A stretch of 64,000 bases of DNA. Source: Artemia franciscana (Eukaryota; Arthropoda; Branchiopoda; Anostraca; Artemiidae). Positions 1 to 10,685 of the stretch are shown piece after piece. Location of the stretch: positions 16,994,489-17,058,488 of the forward strand of contig NC_088879.1 in assembly GCF_032884065.1 (NCBI RefSeq), in the 5' to 3' direction. The position numbers and the translations under genes were made by a program. The notes beneath the pieces are model-generated. The model saw only the letters and a list, made by a program, of their open reading frames with translations, was not told where the DNA came from and did not search any database. The first letter of the stretch is position 1, and each line of letters starts with the position of its first letter.

Positions 1-884
1 TGATTCTCTCAGTTTGAGTCTAAAAAAAAATTGCTCAGTATGGCTCTTGCTGGAACGAATGTTTTTTTTTTCAGCTTATACCGAGCTTCGATCTAAATAT
101 AAATCTTTTCTTTTTATATAGGTGTACATTTTATGATGTTTTTCGGTAGGCATATTAAAAATAAGTTGAACACTAAATAAAAATATAAATTTGGATGCCA
201 AAAGTTGAATAAAATAAAGTTTTTATGCTTGGAATTCTGTTATTGTTAATAATTGTTGCGTTCAGTTTAGTAAACATTGGTTTAATTTCATGAATTTTTG
301 TTGTTTAAACTGAATGTTAGTCAGTTTATTTCAAGTTTGAACTCATTGTTATTTTTCTCTGTTATTTTGCTCTTTTTTTCGCCCTTTACTGTTCATGTTT
401 TTTTCTAATGCAGTTTCTGTTCGTGATCTAGGTGGAATTTTCGCTACTTGCATATATTCATAATGCTAAAGTATAAATTAATTGTAGTTTTTTTCTAATA
501 ATTTCATTGAAAATAGCCGTTAAACATTTGAAGTGATGGATGCAAAAGGAACAGCAAAACGCTGGCGACAATTAGTGATATATTTAGATAATAAAGGGCG
601 ATTTTTGACTTCTGTAGTTCCACATGATCGCTAATCCGCTATTGGAATCCTCGGAAATCCTCGAAGGCCCATTCACAATGAGATTTTACTCATACTGAGT
701 TTAGCTAGCGCTAATTTGAGCAAGTAAGAATTTTTCTAGTGATCAAAATACAGCTTTCACAACCTGTACAGATTGTGAAAGCTGATGGCTGTTTAACTTA
801 GTTAGAAATCAGTAATCATTTCTGATATATTTTTTTTTTCATTTTTTATATCAATGGTATAAATAAGAACCAGGTTTTAATTAT
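1..884. other. AT-rich stretch without recognisable genes
   Basis: No exon, RNA gene or repeat that I recognise. The stretch is AT-rich with many stop codons in all frames and several T runs, as expected for intron or intergenic DNA. Confidence 0.5.
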
Positions 885-2904
885 TATGGCACTTGGTATT
901 AACCAAGTGACATATAGCAGTCGCAAATTCTGTTGGTCTGTCTGTCTGTCGGTCCCGGTTTTGCTACTTTAGGCACTTCCAGGTAAGCTAGGATGATGAA
1001 ATTTGACAGGCGTATCAGGGACCCGACCAGATTAAATTAGAAATAGTCGCTTTCCCGATTTGACTATCTGGGAGGGGAGAGGGGGCCGGTTAATTCGGAA
1101 AAAAATAGAAAAACTGAAGTATTTTTAACTTACGAACGGTTGATCAGATCTTAATGAAATTTGATGTTTGGAAGGATTTCATGTCTCACAGCTCTTATTT
1201 TAAATCCCGACCGGATCTGGTGACATTGGGGGGGGGGGAGTTGGGAGGAGGAAACCTAAAATCTTGGAAAACACTTAGAGTGGAGGGATCGGGATGAAAC
1301 TTGGTGGGAAAAATAAGTACAAGTCCTAGATACATGATTGACATAACCGGAACAGATCCGCTCTCTTTGGGGTAGTTGGGGAGGAGGGTTAATTCTGAAA
1401 AATTAGAGAAAAATGAGGTATTTTTAACTTATGAATGGGTGATCGGATCTCAATGAAATTTGATATTTAGAAGGATATCGTGTCTCAAAGCTCTTATTTT
1501 AAATCCCGACCGAATCTGGTGACATTGGAGGGAGTTCGGGGGGGCCTAAAATCATTGAAAACGCTTAGAGTGGAGGGATCGGGATGAAACTTTGTGGGAG
1601 AAATAAGAAGAAATCTTAGATACGGGATCGGCATAATTGGAACGGATTCGCTCTGATTGGGGGGGGGGGAGGGATAATTCCTAAAAACTAGAAAAAACGA
1701 CGTATTTTTAACTTACGAAAGAGTGATCGGATCTTCATGAAACGTCATATTTAGAAGGACCTTGTAACTCAGATCTCTTATTTTAAATCTCAACCGGATC
1801 CAGCGTCATTGGGGGGGGCAGTTGGGGGAGGGGACCGGAAATCTTAGTAAATACTTAAAGGAGAGATCAGGATGAAACTGGGTGGGAAGAATAAAAACAA
1901 GTCTAAGATACGTGACTGACATAACCGAACCGGATCCGCTCTCTTTGGTGGAGTTGGGGGGGGGGGTAATTCAGAAAAATGAGGTATATGTAAATTACGA
2001 ACGGGTGATCAGATCTTAATGAAATTTGATATTTAAAAGGATCTTGTGCTTTAAAGCTCTTATTTTAAATTCCGACCAGATCCTATGACATTGAGGGGAA
2101 AACTGTAATTCCTGGAAAACGTTAAAATTGGGGTATTTATTTTACGAATAGGTGATCGGATCTTAATGAAAATCGATGTATAGAAGGATCTTATGTCTCA
2201 GATGCTCCATTTTTGACTCGACTTGGATCCCGGGACATAGGGGGTTGGAGGAGGGAAACAGAAATATTGGAAAACGCTTAGAGTGGAGAGATCGGGATGA
2301 AACTTGATGGAAAGAATAAACACAATTTCTAGGTAATTGATTGACATAATTGGAACGGATCTGTTCTCTTTGGAGGAGCTGGGGGGTCTTAATTTGGAAA
2401 AATTAGAAAAATTGAGGTATTTTTAACTTAAGAACGGGTGACTGGATCTTAATGAAATTTGATATTTAGAAGGAATTCATGTCTCAGAGCTCTTATTTCA
2501 AATCCCGACTAGTGTTGTTGAAATTGGGGGGAGTTGGAGGGGGAAATCGTAAATCTTGGAAAACGCTTAGAGTGGAGGAATCTGGATGAAGCTTGGTGGA
2601 TAGAATAAGCAAATGTCGTAGATACATGATTGACGTAACCATACTGGGTTCGCTCTCTTTGGGGGAGTTGGGGGGAGGGGTTTAGTGCTTTGGCGAGTTT
2701 GGTGCTTCTGGACGTGCTAGGACGATGAAAATTGGTAGGCGTGTCAGGGAGCTGCAATAAATCCCAACCGGCATTAAGCCTCTGATTTTCCTTTTAAATC
2801 AATCTATTCATTCTTAGAATTTTGTTAGAGCTCATACCATATGAGCTCTTGGCTCTTAGCTCTTCTGGTCTCGTCACAAGTGCCTTATGAGCTCTTAGCT
2901 CTTG
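885..2904 (+). mobile_element. Family A element, copy 1 (HINE/Helentron-like, with internal minisatellite)
   Basis: It starts with TATGG followed by a near-palindrome whose arms are CACTTGGT and ACCAAGTG around ATTA. The interior is a series of diverged units of about 290 bp, each containing the motif GATCGGATCT..ATGAAATTTGAT and a poly-G run of variable length. The far end carries GAGCTC/CTCTTGGCTCTT motifs and finishes at GCTCTTAGCTCTTG. It encodes no protein; long open frames on the opposite strand are by-products of the repeat. The structure fits non-autonomous Helentron-derived elements, but this is inferred from architecture only. Confidence 0.75.
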
Positions 2905-2924
2905 TTTTTGTTAAAGAATATTAT

Positions 2925-3020
2925 TGCTTTGTTTATTTTTTGAAGTATTTACGGAATTTTCTTTATGTATTTTTTGTATTCCTCGATTTGAGGGAAATAA
3001 ATAACTGAAATAAATTTGTA
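2925..3020 (+). mobile_element. 3' tail of a non-LTR retrotransposon
   Basis: The segment ending in GAGGGAAATAAATAACTGA matches, in reverse, the 3' tail of the gag/EN/RT element whose end lies at about 4785-4835. It is a severely 5'-truncated copy directly downstream of family A copy 1. Confidence 0.5.
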
Positions 3021-3244
3021 CTTGGTGTTTTAGGATAATCATGCTGCGATCCAAATGATTGTTTGTGATTACCATTTAATCATTTAGGACCTTTGCCTGC
3101 ATAATTCTCAAATGATTAAGAGGCACATCATATCTATATATGTGAAACTTGGGATGATTGTGAGGAGGGGGTGAAAAGAGTTCTGACTCAGGACCCACTT
3201 TAAACACTACAGTTGTCAGCATCTCTGTTGTAATATCTACTTTT

Positions 3245-3344
3245 NNNNNNNNNNNNNNNNNNNNNNNNNNNNNNNNNNNNNNNNNNNNNNNNNNNNNNNN
3301 NNNNNNNNNNNNNNNNNNNNNNNNNNNNNNNNNNNNNNNNNNNN
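3245..3344. other. Assembly gap of 100 N
   Basis: Exactly 100 undetermined bases, the conventional length for a gap of unknown size. Any frame read across it is artificial. Confidence 0.98.
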
Positions 3345-4784
3345 GAGGTAATTTATTCAAATATTCATGCACACAAATATTACAAGGTACTCGTAAAGAG
3401 ATGCTGGCCTCCGAGTACAGGGTAACATTTAAAGTACCAGATTTTCAGGAGTTAAAAAGTTGACTCTGATGGTGTACGTCATGGTAATTCATGGACCGAC
3501 ACATTTCTTTCGAGAAGGATTGTTAACAAGACATATCTTACGTCTCGTGTGATCTGTTTTATGTAACACATTATGAAGCTAGGTTAAAAACTGATCCACG
3601 AGAATGAAAAGCGGTTGTTCAAAATCTGTGAGCCATTTACATAAATTCTTTGAAATTTTTTTTTTTTAAAGTAGGCTTGGTGGTAATCTCACCATTAATG
3701 TACATCATTTTTTGACAATGAAGTATTATATTTCCACCGTTCTGTCGTGATAGCCCGTTTCCCAAAGCTCTGACAAGTAGTTTTTTTTTATTTCTTGACA
3801 TAAATGAAGATTATTGTTTTTTTTTTTTTTACGATTTAACAAGGCTCCTACACATTAATTTTGGAACTAGTAAAGGACCGTAAACTGGACAATCGGCTTC
3901 ATAAAGAAAACTTACGAGGCTTAAACCCTCTTCTGGAGAGATTGAGAAATTACTTTTGTGCAAGTTTTATATTTATTTTGATATTTTGTTTATTTATTAT
4001 AAAAAAAACATTTAGCTTTTGGCTTGTCGCTACAAAAACGTATACATACTTATGTAGTAAGGCCTATTCCTTCTCCACATTGTAAGAAAATAAACATTCA
4101 AATATTTGGAGTCGCGTGCCGTAAAAAGTCTCCAAAGTGATTCGATGTGTTGTCCAAGTGGTGACGAAGGAGATGATTGGAAAAACAAGAGTAAACGTTA
4201 TGGGTTACTCTCCAGGGGGAACATGCGAAACATTGACCTCAAACCTTGCGTACTCAGCAGTTATTTCAGTTTAGAAGCGAAAGCATGGTATCTATGTATA
4301 AAAAATTGCTCAGGAGATAAGAAAATTTCATGGTGTTGAATGTAAGTATTAAAGATGTCAGGTTATTTTTACCTACCAATAACTTAAGACCTGTGATATA
4401 TGATTGCCATTACAACTTTTTTTGCATGAATACATGCGTTCTTTGAAGCTGGATATACAAAAGTAGATGTTCATGAAGATAGGATGGTATGTGTGCTCCT
4501 TAAAGGGAAGTACTTGTGATTGCCTCCCTCTTGTGGGAGGTTGAGGTATGGGCTGGATCGTTTCTGAATAGATACCAAATATTGATGAATTCAAGACAAT
4601 CTTGTCTAGGGGATGAGCTGCCGCTCTCAGGTATTTTGGGGTTCATTTCGATAAATCTAATTATTGCATTAGGATGTTTTATAAAGAATAGTGCGTAAGC
4701 GTGGAAGGCAGCGACTTCAATTTGTTGAGTGTTTTTGGTTCTTTTTTTTCGTGTTGTATTTTGTGCGTACGGGTTGAACGTATA
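3345..4784. other. No gene recognised
   Basis: Two adjacent open frames (3861-4085 and 4106-4339, +) have no recognisable motif, no convincing start context and no splice sites that I would trust. I see no repeat shared with the rest of the window here. Confidence 0.4.
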
Positions 4785-5499
4785 TTTATTTATTTATTTC
4801 CCTCAAAATTGAGGAGTATTTAAAATACAAAAAATAAATACATCAGCAAACAAGACCACTGATTTTAAACAAACAAAATCAAACATCAAACAACGAAACA
4901 AACATTAACAAATAAAACAAAACAACTGATTATGAATTAGCTTGATAATATAACTGAATAAATACGTAGAAAAAAAATAATCATACACACACAACAACAT
5001 AAAATCAAACACTGTTCGAATTCTGGAGAAAAAAGGGAAGAGGTCAGGCACACAAAAAAAGTTTTTGGACTTGTGGTAAAAATTCTTCCTCTTAATCCTT
5101 GCCACTTCCAACGGCTTTTTAACTTTAAGTTTCAAAACTAATTCGGTATTCCTAACACAAATTGGAAAATCAAGTAAAAATTTACAGTATTCAAAATAGC
5201 AAACGCGAATTGAAGAAAAATCTCATATTTTAAAATCTCGAAAAAGAAGGCCAAGATAGAGAATATGCGGAAGGGCAACTGCGTTAAAAAGAGAATATAA
5301 AATATCACGACGATAGATACCTCGAAGTCGTATTATTGAGGCAAATGCATTTCTAATTTTGTCTTGAATATTTAAGATGAACATTAACTTCAAACTTCGA
5401 GCTGAAGCACACTAAGGTAACCCCAGATAAAGAACAGTATCAAAAACCGGAAATGAAGTACTCTTGTTGAAAATTAGTTCGACTCGGTTACTGTCATTA

Positions 5500-6055
5500 A
5501 TTGGGAAATATTGACATTTTTAACACTAATGGAAAGGCCTCTATCTTTCAGTTTACTGGAAAGAATATTCGATTATACTAGCTTTAGAACGGCTCCACAA
5601 AATAGTATCATCAGCATATGCAATAAAAGACTCCCCCCGCCCCGAGAGATAAAGGCTGTGGATAGAGAACGAAGACATCCCGTGAAACATACATTAAAAA
5701 TTTAAGGGGATAGAACTCCACCTTATCTAACTCCATGACCAACAAAAATTGGATAAGAAAAAGAATCAGAAGCAGCAATTTTTATTCTAAGCCCCCGATA
5801 CCAGGATCTTCGAACTCTAACAACAGAAAGGGGGATCCCTACCACTGATAAAGGCTGAAAGAGCAGAAGCATGGAAATGCTGTCAAACGCTCCTTTTATA
5901 TCAATCAAAAGTTTTTTAAAGCGGGGAACCAGAAGACCTTGACTCGTTGATAATTGTATCAAAAGTTGCATGGGCATGGTCACAGCCCATTTCTCTTTTG
6001 GGGCCTGCTTGATTAAGACCAACATCCAGATGTTCAAGAAAAAAACGTTATCCAT
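5500..6055 (-). pseudogene. Reverse transcriptase remnant of the LINE
   Basis: RT motif A is visible as LLIDIKGAFDSI, followed downstream by GIP and HGVR (the region before the usual GGxLSP). Motif C is preserved as YADD, encoded at 5607-5618, followed by TILWS. HGVR and YADD lie in different frames with stops between them, so the polymerase is dead although its catalytic aspartates are still readable. Confidence 0.7.
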
Positions 6056-7105
6056 AGCTCGAAGAGCTTACCAATTATAGAACCTTTTTTTTATCGGTCT
6101 ATAAGAGTCACACGATCGGAGATCTCTTTCGCCGGATTTTTGAATAGGAGTTACCACCCCCACCTTGAAAAAGATGAAGGAACACTACCAGATTTGAGGA
6201 TAAGATTAAAGAATTTCAAAAGAAGAAGTAGAAAAAAGTGGGAGCCAATTTGACATAATTTGAGTGGATTCCATCCACGTCTTGGAAAAACTGTGGCTTT
6301 AGAATGTGACATGCGCCCAATAACGAATTAAAGAAAAATAGAAAAATCATACAAATTCAAAGAACTATTCAATATTTGTTCAACACACAGAAGTTGCTTA
6401 GGATAGTCACAGGAATTCGACAGGTCACCAAAATTGGATTCCCACTCCACAAGCGAAGGTCTATTTTTTTAAAGGGTTTATTAATTCTTTTAGTTAAACG
6501 TAGAGCTTTCCAAAGTTCATTTTTATTCCCGTCAACCTCAGACGAGGAATCTATTAGCAGAATTTTATTACAACGACGAAGCTCCGACTGGAAAAGTGCT
6601 TTCTTTTCCTTCATGCACAGGAAACTGGGTGACGATCCCGCGGCTTTCCGCAATTTTTCAAAAACGAAAAACCAATTTAGATTCATGATTAGCATGAACA
6701 AGAGACGGATTTGCCGACCAAAAAGGTTTTTCTATATTTAGTTTACATCGTTTTATTCGACAAGTGTCTCCAGCATCGTATTTTAAGCAATGTAATAATT
6801 TGAAAATATAAACAATTAAGCTCAAACTCATTGTTATCACTGTGACAATTCAGGTTATCTGGAACAGCAACCTTACGAGCCAAAGATTCCACTTTATCAC
6901 GGTATACCGGTATCAAAGTATTATCCCAAATAACTCTGTCAATTACAGAAAACTAAATTGGCAAGTTATCGCTTATTGGGAAATCCGGGATAACTTTTAC
7001 CAGAAAAGATGGGGCAAAATTAGAAAGAACGTGATCAATATTACTCATACTCCCGCTCCAATGAACATAAGTAAAATCTGAGTGATTTAAATGATTGATT
7101 AAAAT

Positions 7106-7560
7106 CTAAATGAAAAATCTGAAAATCTGAATGATTAAAATCTGAGTGAGTATTAAAATGTGGTATAGACGAAAATAAATTGTACTCCGCTCATTTATAT
7201 TATCAAGATCACAGTTAAAATCCCGACAAATAATAATGCGTAAACTCGAATCTAATTGGGTAATAAAATTACTAAATCTATGGCAAGCAAACGTAAATGC
7301 TTCAAAAGACAGATAATGGTGATAATCTGTAGGCAAATAGCAATTGACTGAAACAGTCAAAAAGTTTGCAAGCAAGAAAATATTCATCAGCGCTAGATAA
7401 AATAGCACTAAATTCTTTAGGAACAAATGTAGCTACACCACCCGCTGGGCGGCATCTAATAGGGCTTGCAGGAACTGTAAATATATCGTGTAAACTTGAA
7501 AGGGAACTTAATATATTCAACGAATGGTCCAACAAATAGTGCTCTTGCAATCATATGATT
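7106..7560 (-). pseudogene. Apurinic-type endonuclease remnant of the LINE
   Basis: Two overlapping frames contain hallmarks of the LINE endonuclease/exonuclease/phosphatase domain: QEHYLLDHSL near the start, RPAGGVATF, CYLPTD, and IICRDFNCDL, which corresponds to the family motif GDFN with Gly replaced by Arg. This domain nicks the target DNA to prime reverse transcription. The frame changes between the first and second halves. Confidence 0.65.
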
Positions 7561-7665
7561 CATCTATTTCCAGAAACAAATTCCTTTATCACTGCAAGTT
7601 TGCCCATATCTCCATTCGAGTTAAAGGACGTAACTGAAGTAATTGTATTCATTTAGAAAACTTCT

Positions 7666-7990
7666 TCATAGCAGGTCAGTGAAAACTATAGGATAGATCT
7701 TCGAGTTGCAGTTGGGGCAACAAATCACGTTATCGCAAGGAGTATCCTTGGTTAATCTATGCTTACCACTGCAAAGAGCGCACTTCAGAGTATCAAAATC
7801 ACAGATCTTTTCAATGTGAGAGAAATTTTGACATTTAAAACTTCTATAGGAATCACCTTGTCTTTCTCAACTCTGAAGTACTCGTAACCAAACTCGATCC
7901 CATGGACGATGTAATACTTTAAAAAACCTTCAGATTCAAATGTTATTTTTACCGTTGTTGACTTTCGAAGCCGGTTGAACTCCAGGATCC
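7666..7990 (-). pseudogene. ORF1 (gag-like) C-terminus with zinc knuckles
   Basis: The frame ending at the TGA at 7666-7668 contains KCQNFSHIEKIC, then CALCSGKHRLTKDTPC, then CCPNC. These form a cluster of Cys/His knuckles as found at the C-terminus of LINE ORF1 nucleic-acid-binding proteins. The preceding part (KITFES.., EYFRVEKDKVIP) continues in another frame, so at least one frameshift separates them near 7840. It sits upstream of the endonuclease remnant in the order expected for ORF1. Confidence 0.6.
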
Positions 7991-8584
7991 CAGGCAAAGG
8001 GGTTGCGAGATAGATATATGTATATATGTATACAGAAATGTATAAAACAAACAATACAAGGGGTTTCGAGGGGGGCTTAAAAATATCCCCCGGGTATTTT
8101 TTCACTGAAATAAACCCCCTGGGTATTTCATTAATAAAAACTGGTTTTTGGAAAATACGTTTTTTGGTATCTTCATTGAAAAATGACTTTCTTGGTATTT
8201 TTTTTTTTAATGGAAAAAACCAACAAAATTGTCCTCCCTTGTAGATTAAAAAAAATATATTTTTCCCCTCTCCCCTACATTTTCGTGAATTGACGCCTCT
8301 TAACAATACAAGTTAGAGGTCTTCTCTGTCCCTATGCAATAGTCTCTGCAACGAAAAGGGTTTGTTTAGGTGATTTCAAGCTTACGTTTCGTGATGTTTA
8401 TTAATATATCTGTGAAATATTGAACTTTTTAAATCAGGAAAAAATAAATCTTTCATTTCCTCAGTGTACATAGCATTGCTTTCATGAACCTGAGAACTTT
8501 ACGGATCACTTTGACATATTTTATGCATTTTTCCGTTTTGTAAAGTGCAAAACTTTAGAAACACTTTGAAACATTTATTTGTAG
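7991..8584. other. Low-complexity, no gene
   Basis: Contains diverged repeats of the phrase CCCCNGGGTATTT between about 8060 and 8210 and nothing I recognise as coding. It ends at the splice acceptor of the WASHC1 exon. Confidence 0.4.
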
Positions 8585-8740
8585 AAAGATGAGCTTGTAA
8601 GTAGAGATAGGAAAGAAACTGAACAAGAAATGGCACCCGAAGGTTTTTTGGACATGCGCAGTAGCCTAATGGACGCAATTAGACAAGCCGGAGGAGCTGG
8701 GAAAGCAAAACTGAAATCTGTTGTTAAAACAACTTCTGAG
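8585..8740 (+). CDS. WASHC1: WASH complex subunit 1, exon with WH2 motif (partial gene)
   Basis: WASH is the nucleation-promoting factor of the endosomal WASH complex; its C-terminal WH2-central-acidic tail binds actin and activates Arp2/3. This 52-codon exon begins after TTTATTTGTAG and ends before GTAAGAG, in phase 0 at both ends. It contains SSLMDAIRQAGGAGKAKL, the WH2 motif (L..AIR..G...LK.V pattern) as it appears in animal WASH proteins. The next exon continues in phase. Upstream exons, including the N-terminal WASH homology domain, are not found in the window. The recognition rests on remembered similarity to animal WASHC1, not a search. Confidence 0.8.
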
Positions 8741-10474
8741 GTAAGAGCCACGTTGCTATAATTTTTGTCCCGTGTATTAGCAAATAGTGAAATAAGCAGC
8801 ACCGTTTGTCATTCACCGTGTATGACAAAAACTGATCACATGTGTAGAGAAGGTATTGTGTGAGTCGTGCTGATACGGCGGTAGAGTGGCTACCGGGAGA
8901 TAGTTGTATTCACGCCATTGTTAGTATCGATGCGCCGAATCGAGTTGCTATATAATTTTTGATACCCTTTGAACTAACACTGTCACAGGGCTGAGACATT
9001 CCTCCAATTTAAGTTAAACCAGTTTGTTGGGTTCTATGAATAGGGAGAAGTCTAGTTCCAGAAACGGAGACAGCTCATACTTTACAACCTTCCTCTAGCA
9101 ATTTTGAGATAGTTGTTTTGTGGACCTCTTCTATCTTCGTGAAGAGATTTCCCCTTGGCCCCTTAGGTCAACCTATGTATCACCTTGTTAATTTGTCTTT
9201 CTTTAAGGACATTTACAAATGTATGTCCCACTCATGAGTATGCTAACATCGGATCAGAATACTGCAAGCAATGTAATGAGTCAGTCAGTGGCTACCATTT
9301 CTTAAGAGATGAAATAATAGGCAATGGAAAACTTACGGAAAATTCAGCATCAATGTTTCAATGATTTTGGGCGGACTTTTGCTTTAAAACTAACAAATTA
9401 AAATGGCCTAGAATTTGTCATTCACTGAGAAAAAAAAACAACAATTTCTCTGTATTTTTCGTTGTCTGTTTCTTAACCACCTTTTGACGTACTGTTGGTC
9501 TTTTTGAGTGTTATTAATGAAGCTTGAAATCATTACTTAAAAAATCTGTAATTTCCAAAAAATTTGGAATTTCTTTGGCGATATTTTATTGAAAATGATT
9601 TTTTCCCCTCTCATTTCTGTATTCAAAAAAGTTATGAGCTATATCATCTTCCTCTCTCGCTTCATAATCTTCTGTAAATGGTCTTTTGCTAAAAAAAATC
9701 GACATTTTCAACTACTGTTTGAAAAAAGTGAGAGTTTTTTCTTTTATTCCTAGAGAGATTCTGTAATTAATGTCCCATTTCACTCCTTTTTTTGTATTAT
9801 CATTTGGGTACCGACTAATGCTTGTTTTTCATCCTTACCTTTTTTTATGTTTATTTCTGTTTTAAGTTTTGTTTAGCAGAAACACATCCGGAGGCATTCG
9901 GAGGCAACATCTTTATAATATTGCTTGTAATTCGTCCGTTGATAATACAACTTGTCCGTTGAAAGGTAATATAAAAGTATTTTGATTTTAACTAGAGTTC
10001 AGTTTTCGAAAGATCGGTTGTTTGATTATAAATTCTGAAGTTTAAGCGGAGGAAGATGAATTGAAAAAAAAGAAGCATTAGTTTTTTGCCCTCCTTAATC
10101 AATGTAAATAGATTCAGGGCTGAGTCTTGGATTCTGAGCTGAAGTAGGGGGAGGGGCTTTTTTTGGTGGGAGGGGAGTGAGGAGTTTAAGGAAAATGGGT
10201 TTTTAAGCTGTTGTATAACCATGAGTATGTATTTATGTATGATTTTTTACATGCCTTTGCGTGTTTCAAGATCATGTCCTTGGTGACTTCAGGTTCATGT
10301 TTCAGATGTGTCGGCCGATTAGATCAAGGGTTTATTAGCCTGAAAGAAATGTGGTAACTATTCAATTTACGTCCTACCGTCTTTGAAGCTAAACACAGAT
10401 CAAAGACAGTAAATATTTGTGTGTTGTTATTTTTTTCTCATAACTTTTTTTCCAAATTAAACTGTTAATTCTAG
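8741..10474 (+). other. WASHC1 intron
   Basis: AT-rich intron between two phase-0 exons. One short open frame at about 9207-9361 (with CPTHEY and SEYCKQC) looks protein-like but matches nothing I know. No mobile element is obvious here. Confidence 0.6.
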
Positions 10475-10579
10475 GAGCCTACTCAAGAAATTACCCGAGG
10501 TGACAAGTCGAAGTCTGCTGTTAAACCTGGTGGTGATTTAATGTCAGACCTCATGGCGAAGCTATCTACAAGACGAAAG
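10475..10579 (+). CDS. WASHC1: WASH complex subunit 1, following exon
   Basis: A 35-codon exon flanked by AATTCTAG and GTTTATG, phase 0 at both ends. It encodes a variable basic linker and then GGDLMSDLMAKLSTRRK. This matches the conserved segment after the WH2 motif in animal WASH proteins, where it precedes a short Gly-rich and acidic C-terminus. I could not find the terminal exon with the acidic Arp2/3-binding tail. The next acceptor-like site (10684/10685) leads into a transposase frame; spliced in this gene's phase it would give about 13 residues and a stop. The tail may lie further away or may be lost. Confidence 0.8.
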
Positions 10580-10685
10580 GTTTATGTCTTTTTTTTATCT
10601 CGGTTCCTGTTTAATTTCTTTTTTTTAGCTTAATTTATAGTTCCAGTAGCAGCTGCTCACAACCAATTAGCATTTTATTTACAGG

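Larger units (their letters stand above)
4785..7990 (-). mobile_element. Degenerate non-LTR retrotransposon with gag, endonuclease and RT remnants
   Basis: Read from high to low coordinates, the order is a gag-like zinc-knuckle end, an endonuclease, a linker and a reverse transcriptase. The 3' tail is rich in (AAAT)n near 4790. The coding frames are broken by many shifts and stops, so it is inactive. This ORF1-ORF2 order is typical of Jockey/I-type LINEs, but I cannot place the clade. A truncated relative of its tail lies near 2.9-3.0 kb. Confidence 0.75.

Noticed and set aside
3076-3372. Open frame running through the N gap (-)
   Set aside because: A third of it is undetermined sequence.
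9207-9361. Cys-containing 50-codon frame in the WASHC1 intron
   Set aside because: Protein-like in appearance but without a start, splice support or recognised motif; too short to call.
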